The notes under the pieces are model-generated. The model was not told the DNA's origin and ran no database searches. It was given only the letters and a program-made list of their open reading frames with translations. Below are positions 1-7,931 of a DNA stretch of 64,000 nt, piece by piece; position 1 is the first letter of the stretch, and every line of letters starts with the position of its first letter. A program made the position numbers and the translations under genes. Source of the stretch: CAWJNF01 sp963844235. Lineage in GTDB: Bacteria > Actinomycetota > Thermoleophilia > Gaiellales > Gaiellaceae. The stretch covers positions 186,001 through 250,000 of the forward strand of contig CAWJNF010000003.1 of NCBI GenBank assembly GCA_963844235.1, read 5' to 3'.

Positions 1-159
1 GTTCGAGTACACGGCGCCCGTCGTGTAGCCGGCTTCCTCGGCGATGTCGTCCAGGGTGGCCCTGTGGAAGCCGTCGCGCAGGAAGACTCGATGGGCCGCC
101 TCGAGGATCTCCTCGCGCGTTCGCGCCTTTCGCTCCACTCGGGTCAGCCGGACGGCCAC
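1..159 (-). CDS. TetR-family transcriptional regulator, N-terminal part (runs off the window)
   Basis: Reading leftward from a GTG at 159, the 53 visible codons give the TetR N-terminal DNA-binding domain: a basic start (VAVRLTRVERKARTREEIL), helix AAHRVFLRDGF, then the helix-turn-helix ATLDDIAEEAGYTTGAVYSN. The ligand-binding C-terminal domain lies outside the window, so the inducer and target cannot be told. A 7-bp-arm palindrome 23 nt upstream of the start suggests autoregulation. The family call is firm; the start is the only in-frame GTG near the operator. Confidence 0.85.
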   Translation of the reverse strand, partial: MAVRLTRVERKARTREEILEAAHRVFLRDGFHRATLDDIAEEAGYTTGAVYSN

Positions 160-181
160 CGCGATTCCAACGGTATTACAA

Positions 182-200
182 TATTGACGATATGTCAATA
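182..200. promoter_or_regulatory. Palindromic operator upstream of tetR
   Basis: TATTGAC and GTCAATA form perfect 7-bp inverted arms separated by GATAT in an AT-rich pocket within GC-rich DNA. A TTGACA-like -35 on the minus strand (193-198) lies inside the palindrome. Binding of the TetR protein here would block its own transcription; this is inferred from position and symmetry. Confidence 0.55.
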
Positions 201-237
201 GCGTTGCTACGCGAGTGAGCCGTGATCGCGAACCCGT

Positions 238-315
238 GTAGGGGCGGCCTGGGGCCCGCCCGAACCCGCTCGGGAGCGTGTCACGCTTTGCAGGCGGGCC
301 AGGGCCCGCCCCTAC
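238..315. repeat. Two facing copies of a dispersed GTAGGGGC...GCCCCTAC palindromic repeat
   Basis: A copy at 238-262 and an inverted copy at 293-315 match over about 23 bp with few mismatches, and each is itself GC-palindromic. The second copy ends in CTACAGG, and its CTA is the complement of the era stop codon. The pair lies between tetR and the end of the era operon and could fold into a transcription-terminating hairpin. Related copies occur near 27.4, 34.9, 50.9 and 63.2 kb. Confidence 0.7.
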
Positions 316-1172
316 AGGCCGAGCCGGTCGAGCAGGGCTTCGTCGCGGCGCCATCGCTGCCTCACCTTGACGCGCAGGTCGAGGAAGATGGAGCGTTCGA
401 GCAGCGCTTCGATCTCGGTGCGCGCGCTCGTGCCGATCTCCTTGATCATCGCTCCGCTCTTGCCGACGAGGATCTGCTTCTGCGAGGGCGTCTCGACGAG
501 GATGCTTGCGGTGACGCTCCGGTTGGAAAGCTCTTCGACCTCGACCGTGACGGCATGGGGAACCTCGTCGCGGGTGCGCCGAAGCACCTGCTCGCGGATG
601 AGCTCCGCGATTCGCAGCTCGAGCGGCAGGTCGGTCACGGCGTCGGTCGGAAACAGCGGCGTGCCCTCGGGCAGGAGCTCGACGAGGTCCCGGCGTAGGG
701 CGGGAACGCCGTCCCCGGTGGCGGCGCTCACCGGGTGCAGCTCCTCGAAGTCGCCCAGCTCGGCAGCGTCCTGGATCTGGCGCGCGATCTCCTCCGGACG
801 CACGCGGTCGACCTTGTTGAGCGCGATCACGACCGGCGCCTGACCGCCGAAGACCCGTCTCGCGATGAAGCGATCGCCGGCGCCGATCCGCTCGTCGGCT
901 GCCAGCACGAGGCAGATCGCGTCGACGTCGCCGAGCGACGCGTCCACGGTCCGCTGCATCCGCTCGGTGAGCGTGTCGCGCGGCCGCTGGAAGCCGGGAA
1001 GGTCGACGAGGACGAGCTGCCAGCCTTCGCCGTTGGCCACGCCGAAGATGCGCTGGCGCGTCGTCTGGGGCCGGTCCGACACGATGGCCACCTTCCCGCC
1101 GCAGATGGTGTTGACGAGCGTCGACTTGCCGACGTTCGGGCGGCCGGCGAGCGCGACGAGCCCGCTCCTCAC
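312..1172 (-). CDS. era: GTPase Era (ribosome assembly, 16S rRNA 3'-end binding)
   Basis: 286 aa, normal family length. The Ras-like GTPase domain shows P-loop GRPNVGKS (10-17), switch I SDRPQTTRQ (32-40), DLPG (57-60) and NKVD (119-122). The C-terminal KH RNA-binding domain carries the LVGKSGAMIKEIG loop around 235-250. Era couples GTP hydrolysis to maturation of the small ribosomal subunit at the membrane. It is the last gene of the operon that starts at murJ, 15 nt after cdd. Its TAG stop is made by the end of a dispersed palindromic repeat, so the last residues may have been altered by the insertion. Confidence 0.97.
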   Translation of the reverse strand: MRSGLVALAGRPNVGKSTLVNTICGGKVAIVSDRPQTTRQRIFGVANGEGWQLVLVDLPGFQRPRDTLTERMQRTVDASLGDVDAICLVLAADERIGAGDRFIARRVFGGQAPVVIALNKVDRVRPEEIARQIQDAAELGDFEELHPVSAATGDGVPALRRDLVELLPEGTPLFPTDAVTDLPLELRIAELIREQVLRRTRDEVPHAVTVEVEELSNRSVTASILVETPSQKQILVGKSGAMIKEIGTSARTEIEALLERSIFLDLRVKVRQRWRRDEALLDRLGL

Positions 1173-1187
1173 GCTGCGTCCATTCCG

Positions 1188-1559
1188 CTATGCGACGTCG
1201 AGGCGGAACGAGTCGGGGAGGAGCTCGTCCAGTCGTCGCTCGACCAGCTCGCCCTGCCAGGGAAAGAGGACGCGATCGACGGCGAAGTCGACGAGCCACT
1301 GCCGGCACGCGCCACATGGCGACGCCGTGACGGCGACCGCCTCGACGTCCCCGGGACGGACGCCTTCGGCGACGGCTCTCGCCAGAGCAGCGCGCTCCGC
1401 GCAGAGCGTGAGACCGTACGAGGAGCTCTCGACGTTGGCCCCGGTCACCACCCGGCCGTCTCTCGCCAGCACGGCCGCACCGACGTGGAAGCCGGAGTAC
1501 GGCGCGTGCGCCTGCTCCGCGGCCTTGCGGGCGTGCTCGAGGAGGTCGTTGTCGTCCAT
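1188..1559 (-). CDS. cdd: Cytidine deaminase (pyrimidine salvage)
   Basis: 123 aa, the small homotetrameric zinc type. Zinc ligands are C53 (CAER motif), C82 and C85 (PCGACRQ); E55 is the catalytic proton shuttle. HVGAA and the substrate-binding NVE are also present. It converts cytidine and deoxycytidine to uridine and deoxyuridine in the cytoplasm. The cdd-era neighbourhood is the usual Gram-positive one. A 222-bp inverted-repeat element has been placed directly upstream (1566-1787), separating cdd from the kinase-phosphatase gene, so cdd may depend on a promoter or read-through within that element. Confidence 0.96.
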   Translation of the reverse strand: MDDNDLLEHARKAAEQAHAPYSGFHVGAAVLARDGRVVTGANVESSSYGLTLCAERAALARAVAEGVRPGDVEAVAVTASPCGACRQWLVDFAVDRVLFPWQGELVERRLDELLPDSFRLDVA

Positions 1560-1565
1560 CGCGTG

Positions 1566-1787
1566 CTAGATGGTTGATTCCACGATCCACGCGCGGCCGG
1601 ATGCGACATCTGGCGCGTCTGGGCCGCTCCGTCCCGTCGAGAGGCCGTACGGCCTCTCAGACAGGACGCGCGCTTCGCGAGGCCTGGCCTCGCCGAGGCG
1701 TCCAGCCTCGGCTGCGCCCCGGCCTCGGTCCCAGAGCGGCCAGCTGACGCCCCGGCGAAGGCGGATCTCATGGAATCAACCATCTAG
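1566..1787. mobile_element. MITE-like element with 17-bp perfect terminal inverted repeats
   Basis: CTAGATGGTTGATTCCA at 1566-1582 is the exact reverse complement of TGGAATCAACCATCTAG at 1771-1787. The 188 bp between carry nested palindromes, including GAGAGGCCGTACGGCCTCTC at about 1640-1659 and a long imperfect arm pair near 1614-1630 and 1733-1750, so the whole could fold into one extended hairpin. It encodes no credible protein. The right arm supplies the TAG stop of the upstream gene. A non-autonomous transposable element is the best reading; a structured intra-operon RNA is the alternative. Confidence 0.55.
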
Positions 1788-2602
1788 CCGAAGGCCTGGA
1801 AGAGAACGAGCGTGGTCGCGGCGCCGAGCAGGCCGCCGAGCGCGACCTCGAGAGTTGAATGAATACCGGACTCGACGCGGGTCTGGGCCACGAGGCAGGC
1901 CATGATGAAGGCGACGGTCGACACGAGGACGCGATGGTCGAAGCCGTCCGTCACGAACGTGATCGCCGCCCAGCCCGCGAACGCGAGCGCGGCATGGCCT
2001 GACGGGAACCCTCCGCGCAGCGGCGTGCCACGATGGCTGATCGCCTTGACCGCGATGACGAGCAGGATGACGAGGACGAGGGCGATGACCGTCAGGTGGA
2101 CCGGCGCGTCCCGGAGGTCCTCGAGGGCGCGGTTCGTGGGCTGCCGCACCCGGTCGGCGAGCACGAGATAGCCGATCGCGAGCGCCGTCACCGACGAGAC
2201 GAGCACCGCGCCGGCAGCAATGTCCTTCGCAAGCTTCGCGAGTGGGTTGAACGAGGTCGTGGCGACATCGGTGGCCGCCTCGACGGCGGTGTTGATCATC
2301 TCCGTGACGAGCACGAAGGCGATTGCGAGCAGGAGCGCGATGAGCTCGAGCTTCGTGACGTCGTAGGCGAACGCGAGCACGAGGACGACGACCGCGACGG
2401 CGAAATGGATCCGCATGTTGCGCTGCGTGCGCAGCGTGTAGATAACGCCTTCGAAGGCGTAGTTGAAGCTCTGCAGGAGCGACGTGGTGCCTCGATGCGG
2501 CGTGGCGTCTGCGCCTCGCCGAGAACGCGGCGGCGTTTCCCGGGGAGGCTCGACCGGGGCCGGCGGCTCGGCGGGCGGGGGCTTCGGCCGGGTCGTGCTC
2601 AC
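1784..2602 (-). CDS. Fusion of diacylglycerol/undecaprenol kinase and PAP2 phosphatase
   Basis: 272 aa. After a Pro-rich cytoplasmic tail (1-40), residues 41-150 are a DgkA-type membrane kinase with the signature EMINTAVEAATD (101-112), AKDIAAGAV and three hydrophobic helices. Residues 165-272 are a PAP2 acid phosphatase with PSGHAA (200-205) and ESGIHSTLEV (244-253). The first half would phosphorylate undecaprenol or diacylglycerol and the second would remove phosphate from a polyprenyl or lipid phosphate, so both steps of lipid-carrier recycling sit in one membrane protein. It overlaps ybeY by 4 nt. The C-terminus ends abruptly at a stop codon within an inverted-repeat element, so a few native residues may be missing. 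Confidence 0.88.
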   Translation of the reverse strand: MSTTRPKPPPAEPPAPVEPPRETPPRSRRGADATPHRGTTSLLQSFNYAFEGVIYTLRTQRNMRIHFAVAVVVLVLAFAYDVTKLELIALLLAIAFVLVTEMINTAVEAATDVATTSFNPLAKLAKDIAAGAVLVSSVTALAIGYLVLADRVRQPTNRALEDLRDAPVHLTVIALVLVILLVIAVKAISHRGTPLRGGFPSGHAALAFAGWAAITFVTDGFDHRVLVSTVAFIMACLVAQTRVESGIHSTLEVALGGLLGAATTLVLFQAFG

Positions 2603-2976
2603 CGCGCGAGCACCTCCTCGCGGCGCTCCATCTCGTCGCCGTGCTCGTAGCCGAGCAGATGCAGCAGGCCGTGCACGAGCGGGCCTTGCCAGGCGTCCCC
2701 GACGACCTGCGGACAGATCACGACGTCGCCGAGCTGGCGTGGCAGGCCCGGCGGGAGGTCGTCGGTACCGTCGATGGGAAACGAGAGCACGTCGGTCGGT
2801 TCATCGATCCGGAGGTGCTCCCGCTTGAGCCCGCGGATCTCGTCCGGGCCGACGAACGCAACGCCCAGGTCTCCCTGCGCTACTCCCTCCGCCGCGAGCA
2901 CGTGCCGGCAAGCGGCGCGGACAGCCTCTCCGTCCACGAGAATCCCGCTGCGGTTCTCGAGCTCGATCGAGATCAT
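2599..2976 (-). CDS. ybeY: Endoribonuclease YbeY (16S rRNA maturation, ribosome quality control)
   Basis: 125 aa from the ATG at 2976; a longer reading frame to 3099 adds 41 low-complexity residues unlike the family. The zinc triad H102, H106 and H112 lies in HGLLHLLGYEH, followed by the usual acidic GDEMERREE. DEPTDVLSFP (59-68) is the second conserved block. It acts on the 3' end of 16S rRNA and on defective 70S ribosomes. It sits between phoH and the lipid-kinase fusion, the conserved phoH-ybeY-dgkA-cdd-era order, and its stop overlaps the next start (ATGA). Confidence 0.94.
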   Translation of the reverse strand: MISIELENRSGILVDGEAVRAACRHVLAAEGVAQGDLGVAFVGPDEIRGLKREHLRIDEPTDVLSFPIDGTDDLPPGLPRQLGDVVICPQVVGDAWQGPLVHGLLHLLGYEHGDEMERREEVLAR

Positions 2977-3193
2977 CGTGGCCGTTCGAGGTGTTCCGTC
3001 GCGGAGATGGTCTGGCGCCGCGGCGGCCGGCTGCACAGCGGCGCGACCGGCTCCTGCCGCCCCGCGCCCATGGTGGTCACCCGCCTTTGTCCTCGCCACG
3101 ACGTGTCCAGTATCGACGCGAGGTGAGTGGTCGTCTGTCGTGCCCGGCTCGCGTTGGCGCGCCGGAGCATCACGGAGCTCGCGGGACGAAGCA

Positions 3194-4225
3194 CTAGCGG
3201 CGGCGCTCGGTGCCGGTTTCCTCGGCGTGGCGCTTGTAGGCCTCCACGATCCGCTGCACGAGCTTGTGCCGCACGACGTCCTGGTTCCCGAACTCGATAA
3301 AGGCGATTCCCTCGATCTCCGCCAGGATCCCGCGCACGTGGATCAGTCCCGACGACTGGTGGCGGGGGAGATCGATCTGGGTCACGTCGCCGGTGACCAC
3401 GGCTTTGGAGCCGAAGCCGAGCCGCGTCAGGAACATCTGCATCTGCTCCGGGCTCGTGTTCTGCGCCTCGTCGAGGATGACGAACGAGTCGTTGAGCGTG
3501 CGTCCGCGCATGAACGCAAGCGGCGCGACCTCGATCATCCCCTTCTCCATGTACGAGGCGAGCCGGTCGGCGTCGAGCATGTCGTACAGCGCGTCGAAGA
3601 GCGGGCGCAGGTACGGATCGACCTTCGCAAGCATGTCGCCCGGGAGGAAGCCCAGCTTCTCGCCGGCCTCGACCGCAGGACGCGTGAGGATGAGGCGCCC
3701 GAACTCGCGCTCCGCGAGCGCGGCCACCGCCAGCGCCATCGCGAGGTACGTCTTCCCGGTGCCGGCGGGGCCGATTCCGAAGGTGATCGTGCACTTCCGA
3801 ATCGCGTCCACGTAGTGCTTCTGGTTGACGGTCTTGGGCGTGATCTTCTTGCCGCGATGGCGCCACACGACGTCCTCGAACACATCCCGGACGTCGGCCG
3901 AGGCCTCGAGCGCGCCGAGCACGGCGTCGATGGTCCCCGGCCCGATCGCGTGGCCGGCCTCGACGAGATCGACGAGCTCCCCGACGACGGTTCGCGCGTC
4001 GGCCACGTGCTGCTCCTGCCCTTCCAGGGTGAGGCGATTGCCACGTAGGAAGATGGAGCACCCGAAGCGGTCGCGCAAGGCGTCCAGAATGCCGTCGTCG
4101 AGAGCGCCCAGCTCCGCCGCGACCTCGTTGGGGACCGACAGTACCTCCTGCAACGATCTCAGTGTAGACCCGGCGCCCGCCGCTCTCGGAAACGGGTCAG
4201 CCTCCGGGGCACCCCAGCCCACCAC
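3194..4225 (-). CDS. phoH: PhoH-like ATPase
   Basis: 343 aa. P-loop GPAGTGKT (152-159), Walker B FVILDEAQN (248-256) and the downstream TRLGFGSKAVVTGDVTQIDLP block define the PhoH family, an RNA-helicase-like ATPase usually paired with ybeY. Residues 55-125 form the small KH-like N-terminal domain. The first 25-30 residues look non-conserved. A good AGGAGGT sequence lies inside the frame, just before codons CTG TCG GTC near residue 29, so translation may begin there on an unusual codon; no ATG, GTG or TTG is placed well behind it. 217 nt separate it from ybeY and hold nothing recognisable. Confidence 0.92.
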   Translation of the reverse strand: MVGWGAPEADPFPRAAGAGSTLRSLQEVLSVPNEVAAELGALDDGILDALRDRFGCSIFLRGNRLTLEGQEQHVADARTVVGELVDLVEAGHAIGPGTIDAVLGALEASADVRDVFEDVVWRHRGKKITPKTVNQKHYVDAIRKCTITFGIGPAGTGKTYLAMALAVAALAEREFGRLILTRPAVEAGEKLGFLPGDMLAKVDPYLRPLFDALYDMLDADRLASYMEKGMIEVAPLAFMRGRTLNDSFVILDEAQNTSPEQMQMFLTRLGFGSKAVVTGDVTQIDLPRHQSSGLIHVRGILAEIEGIAFIEFGNQDVVRHKLVQRIVEAYKRHAEETGTERRR

Positions 4226-4348
4226 CCGCTTTCAGCGTATCGCCGGCGGGCGCGTGGGTGTGTAACGGTTCGCGCCGGATGTGTGGCGAAATCGTGCCGA
4301 GGGGCACACGACGCGACCGCCCGCGCTGCTTCGATTCCTTCCCGCCTA

Positions 4349-5464
4349 CTACGGTTGCCCGAGCAGGGTCTTGGCTTCCGCCACGATCTCCGTCACGATC
4401 TCGGCGGCGGCCTGGTCCGCGCGTAGCAGGCGGGTCGCCTGGCCGCCGAGAAGCGGATACAGATCGCGGTCGCCGCTGGATCGCGCCGCCTCGTAGATGT
4501 CGCCGGCCGCCGTGCGTTGCAGCGGCCAGGCCAGCGGCCGGGGGCCCTCGGCGGTCAGTACGTCGTAGAGCCGGTTGCGCACGCCCCGGGCCGGTCGGCC
4601 CGTGTAGGCACGGGTGACGACCGTGTCCGTCTCCGCGGCTGCGAGCAGGGCCTCCTTCCAGGCCGGGAACGCGCCGCTCTCCCGCGCGAGCAGAAAGCGG
4701 GTGCCGATCTGCGCCGCCTGCGCTCCGAGCGCCAGGGCGGCAACGACGCCGCGGCCGTCAGCGATGCCACCCGCGCCGACGACGGGAATCGAGACAGCGT
4801 CGACGACCTGCGGCACGAGCGCCAGAGTTCCGACCTGCGGGGCCTCGTCGTCCGGGCCGAGCCCGAGCGCCGAGCGGTGCCCGCCCGCCTCGGCTCCCTG
4901 CGCGACGACAACGTCGGCTCCCGCGGCCTCGACCGCGCGTGCCTCCTCGACCGTCGTCACCATCGTCCAGAGCTCGGCGCCGATCTCGTCGCGCGCCGCC
5001 ACGAGCGGCGACGGATCGCCCATGGCGACGCCGAGGATGCGGATGCCTTCGTCGACGCACACCTCGATCTGAGCCGTGAGCTGCGACGCGGGAACGGGCG
5101 GCTCGGGTGTGCCGGCCGGCAGGCCGAGCTCATCCCGGAACCGGTCGAGGAAGCGCTGCATCTCCGCGGTGTCGTGATTGCCGTCCTCGATCCCCGCGAG
5201 GAGGAAGTTGACGCCGAAGGGACGGTCGGTCCGCGCGCGCACCGCCCGTATCTCCTCGCGCAACGCGTCGGGCGGGACGCCCGTCCCGGCCAGCATCGCG
5301 ATGCCGCCTGCCTCCGCGACGGCTGCCGCGAGCTCCGGCGACGACGGGCCTCCCGCCATCGGCGCCAGCACGATCGGGTGGTCGACGCCGAGCCGCTCGC
5401 AGAGCGAGGTGCGCCAGCGGATGGGGCTCGTCCTCCTGCCCGCCGCCGGCGGTCCCGCGCTCAC
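4349..5464 (-). CDS. Nitronate monooxygenase / 2-nitropropane dioxygenase family flavoprotein
   Basis: 371 aa TIM-barrel FMN enzyme. Seen are the N-terminal PIVLAPMAGG phosphate/FMN loop, GVNFLLAG, the GADVVVAQGAEAGGHRS segment carrying the family's catalytic-type histidine, and the FMN phosphate loop GAQAAQIGTRFLLA. The family oxidises toxic alkyl nitronates such as propionate 3-nitronate to carbonyl compounds and nitrite; some members are enoyl reductases, so the substrate is not certain. It overlaps yqeY by 4 nt and replaces rsmE-type genes found here in Firmicutes, an operon insertion rather than a core member. Confidence 0.88.
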   Translation of the reverse strand: MSAGPPAAGRRTSPIRWRTSLCERLGVDHPIVLAPMAGGPSSPELAAAVAEAGGIAMLAGTGVPPDALREEIRAVRARTDRPFGVNFLLAGIEDGNHDTAEMQRFLDRFRDELGLPAGTPEPPVPASQLTAQIEVCVDEGIRILGVAMGDPSPLVAARDEIGAELWTMVTTVEEARAVEAAGADVVVAQGAEAGGHRSALGLGPDDEAPQVGTLALVPQVVDAVSIPVVGAGGIADGRGVVAALALGAQAAQIGTRFLLARESGAFPAWKEALLAAAETDTVVTRAYTGRPARGVRNRLYDVLTAEGPRPLAWPLQRTAAGDIYEAARSSGDRDLYPLLGGQATRLLRADQAAAEIVTEIVAEAKTLLGQP

Positions 5465-5898
5465 GCCAGCTTCTCGCGCACAAGCTGACTGACGACAGAG
5501 CCGTCGGCGCGACCGGCCACCTGCGGCATCACGTCCGCCATGACCCGACCGAGGTCGCGCAGCGACGTGGCCCCGGTTCCCGCGATCGCGTCGTCGACGA
5601 TCTGCTCGAGCTCGTCCTCGGACACCGGCTCCGGCAGCAACGCCTCGAGCACTGCAAGCTCGGTCTCCTCCCGGTCGGCCTGCTCGTCCCGGCCCGCGTC
5701 TCGGAAGGCCTTGGCCGCCTCCACCCGGCGCTTGCGCTCTCGCTGGAGGACCTGCAGCTCCTCGTCCTCCTTGAGCGGTCGCTGCAGCTCCTTCTCTGCG
5801 GCGCGAAGTGCCGTCAGCGTCAGGCGGAGCGTCGCCACGCGAGGCTCCTCACGCGCGCGCATGGCCTGCTTCAGCTCGGCCTCGATGCGGGCGATCAC
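5461..5898 (-). CDS. yqeY: GatB/YqeY domain protein
   Basis: 145 aa from the GTG at 5898, which overlaps the stop of the HIT gene (GTGA). Conserved landmarks are IARIEAELKQAMRARE, LRLTLTALRAAEKE, the highly charged LKEDEELQVLQRERKRR helix and the C-terminal GADGSVVSQLVREKL-like tail (here RADGSVVSQLVREKLA). YqeY resembles the tRNA-binding tail of GatB but stands alone; its exact role is unsettled in the family. HIT-yqeY-phoH order is common in Gram-positive genomes. A longer frame to 6300 overlaps the HIT gene in another frame and is spurious. Confidence 0.92.
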   Translation of the reverse strand: MIARIEAELKQAMRAREEPRVATLRLTLTALRAAEKELQRPLKEDEELQVLQRERKRRVEAAKAFRDAGRDEQADREETELAVLEALLPEPVSEDELEQIVDDAIAGTGATSLRDLGRVMADVMPQVAGRADGSVVSQLVREKLA

Positions 5899-6233
5899 GG
5901 GAACGGCAGCTCCCGGCCGCCCAGGATGTGCCAGTGGAGGTGGAACACCGTCTGACCCGCTCCGGGGCCGACGTTGACGATGACCCGGAAGTCGTCCAGC
6001 CCCGCCTTCGCCGCCGTATCGGCGACGAAATCGAGGAGCTCCTTCGCCTCCGGGGCAGCGAGAGCGCCGATCTCGCGAAACGTGTCGACGTGGCGCTCCG
6101 GGATGACGAGCAGGTGCACGGGGGCCTTGGGAGCGATGTCCTCGATCGCGATCACGCCCTCGCGTCGGTTCACGACCGTGGCCGGCACCTCCCCGCGCAC
6201 GATACGGCAGAAGATGCAGCCGTCCACGCTCAC
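5895..6233 (-). CDS. HIT family nucleotide hydrolase (HinT-like)
   Basis: 112 aa from the GTG at 6233. The histidine triad HLHWH is at 98-102; C6 and C9 (CIFCRI) with H48 and H98 form the structural zinc site of the PKCI/HinT branch. The family hydrolyses adenosine phosphoramidates and aminoacyl-AMPs. Start and stop both overlap their neighbours by 4 nt (mtaB upstream, yqeY downstream), so it is translationally coupled. The very short tail after the triad (ILGGRELPFP) is typical. Confidence 0.95.
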   Translation of the reverse strand: MSVDGCIFCRIVRGEVPATVVNRREGVIAIEDIAPKAPVHLLVIPERHVDTFREIGALAAPEAKELLDFVADTAAKAGLDDFRVIVNVGPGAGQTVFHLHWHILGGRELPFP

Positions 6234-7426
6234 GCGGCGAGCACTCCCTCCCGGCCGACAGCGGCGCCGCGCACTCGCACGATCGCGCCGACTCGAGCAT
6301 CGACGAGCCACGGGGTGTAGTCGTCTCCGTACCCTCGACCGGGCCGGTCGACGAGCACGAGATCGGCGGTCCCCACCTTGGTCTGCCAGTGGGCGCGGCA
6401 GGCCTCGGTGGAAGCCTGTCGAAGCCGAGCGCTGCGCTCGCGCTTCACCGCGGGCGGGACCGGATCGTTCGCCTGCGTGGTCGTCCCGGGGCGAGGCGAG
6501 TACGGGAAGACGTGCACTTTCGTCATGCCTGACCGGCCGACTATGGCAAGCGTGGCCTCGAAGGCCCGCTCGTCCTCTGCCGGGAAGCCGACGATCACGT
6601 CGCTCGTGATGTTGAACCCCTCGGCGCGCTCCAGGCGGCGGAGGTAGGTCGAGGCCGTATAGCGACGACCCATCGCCCGCAGCACGCCGTCGTCCCCCGA
6701 CTGGAGCGGCACGTGCAGGTGCCGGGCGGCCGTCTCCGTCTCGTGTAGCGCTCGCACGAGCTCGTCGCTCACGTGGTTGACCTCGACCGAGGAGAGGCGC
6801 AGCCGGACGAGGCCGTCGATCGCTCCGGCCTCGCGAATCAACCGCGGTAGGTCGTAGCCGGCGTCTCGATCGCGGTAGCAGCCGAGGTTGATCCCGGTCA
6901 GCACGACCTCGCGGTGGCCCTGCGCGACCCGTCGGCGTACCTCTCCCAGCACCGCGCCGGCCGTCCTGCTGCGCGACTCGCCGCGCACCTGCGGGATGAC
7001 GCAGAACGAGCAGCCGAAGCTGCATCCGTCCTGGATCTTCACGAACGCCCGCACCCGCTCGAGGCCGACATCGTCCCGAACGCAGCCGATGGCGCCGACG
7101 GAGCTCGATATCGCGCTCGCCGCCCGCTCCGGCGGCGCGGTCACCACGCTGACGTTCTCCGGAAGGCCGGCGAGCGCCCCGGGGAGCCGGGCGGCGCAGC
7201 CGGTCAGGTAGACGCGCCCGGCCTGTTGGGCCGCACGGCGCGCGGCCTTGCGGCTCTTGCGAACGGCCTCGTGGGTCACGCAGCAGGTCGAGATGACGGC
7301 AACGTCAGTCTCGCCCGCCGCCTCCGCATGGCCGTCGCCGAGCAGCCGTGCTCGCACCTCCTGCACGTCGGCATGAGAGACCTTGCAGCCGAGGAAGCCG
7401 ACGCTGAACGTCGCCACGCTCGCCAT
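6230..7426 (-). CDS. mtaB: tRNA N6-threonylcarbamoyladenosine(37) methylthiotransferase MtaB
   Basis: 398 aa from the ATG at 7426; upstream in-frame sequence to 7708 overlaps a divergent gene and is rejected. The UPF0004 domain has C14 (GCK), C49 (CCV) and C77 (TGCAAR) for one [4Fe-4S] cluster. The radical-SAM cluster is C135-x3-C139-x2-C142 (CSFGCSFC). A TRAM-like tail follows. The enzyme converts t6A37 to ms2t6A37 in ANN-decoding tRNAs. The name MtaB rather than MiaB follows the short length and the dnaJ-prmA-mtaB context. Confidence 0.92.
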   Translation of the reverse strand: MASVATFSVGFLGCKVSHADVQEVRARLLGDGHAEAAGETDVAVISTCCVTHEAVRKSRKAARRAAQQAGRVYLTGCAARLPGALAGLPENVSVVTAPPERAASAISSSVGAIGCVRDDVGLERVRAFVKIQDGCSFGCSFCVIPQVRGESRSRTAGAVLGEVRRRVAQGHREVVLTGINLGCYRDRDAGYDLPRLIREAGAIDGLVRLRLSSVEVNHVSDELVRALHETETAARHLHVPLQSGDDGVLRAMGRRYTASTYLRRLERAEGFNITSDVIVGFPAEDERAFEATLAIVGRSGMTKVHVFPYSPRPGTTTQANDPVPPAVKRERSARLRQASTEACRAHWQTKVGTADLVLVDRPGRGYGDDYTPWLVDARVGAIVRVRGAAVGREGVLAA

Positions 7427-7525
7427 GCTAGTGCTCCGTCCCGAAAGCCGTCCTGCGCCCGGGCGCTCTGGGCGCGGCGCCACGCCTGACGGCACCCGCG
7501 CGTACAGTGTCGCTCGGGAAGCAAG

Positions 7526-7924
7526 ATGCGCTGGATCGTCATCGCCCTCGCCGCGATGCTGGCCGGGCTCGCAATCGTGGGCTGCGGTGGCAGCCGGGAG
7601 ACGACCTTCGGCGAGGACGACGGGAGCGTCGAGGTGGAGGCAGGCGACCGGTTCCGGATCGAGCTCGCCGCGAACCCGGGCGTCGGCGACGACTGGAGCC
7701 TCGCCCAAGAGCCCGATCCGTCCGTCGCAGTGCTCGTCGCGGACGGCTTCGAGAGCGACGCCGGTGAGGACGTGGTCGGCGCCGAAGGGGCCGAGTACTT
7801 CGTCTTCGAGGCGCCGGCGGCGGGAACCACCGGGATCGAGTTCCAGTACTGCTATCGCGGCTGCGGCAGCGCCGAGGGGGAGCCGCCCGAGCGCTTGGTG
7901 ACCTTCGACGTCGTCGTGCGGTAG
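7526..7924 (+). CDS. Lipoprotein with chagasin-type (inhibitor family I42) domain
   Basis: 132 aa, transcribed against its neighbours. Residues 1-20 are a lipoprotein signal ending in a LAIVGC lipobox with C20 as lipidation site. The rest is a small all-beta domain with NPGVGDDWSL (50-59), which matches the NPTTGYxW loop of chagasin-like cysteine protease inhibitors, and GTTGIEFQYCYRG near 110, matching the C-terminal inhibitory strand. It would sit on the outer face of the membrane and bind papain-like proteases. The fold assignment is by motif only. It lies alone in the gap between mtaB and prmA, so it was probably inserted into the operon. Confidence 0.72.
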   Translation: MRWIVIALAAMLAGLAIVGCGGSRETTFGEDDGSVEVEAGDRFRIELAANPGVGDDWSLAQEPDPSVAVLVADGFESDAGEDVVGAEGAEYFVFEAPAAGTTGIEFQYCYRGCGSAEGEPPERLVTFDVVVR

Positions 7925-7931
7925 CGGAGAG

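Noticed and set aside
2977..3193. An extra gene or longer YbeY between phoH and ybeY
   Set aside because: The in-frame extension is low complexity and no other frame has coding character.
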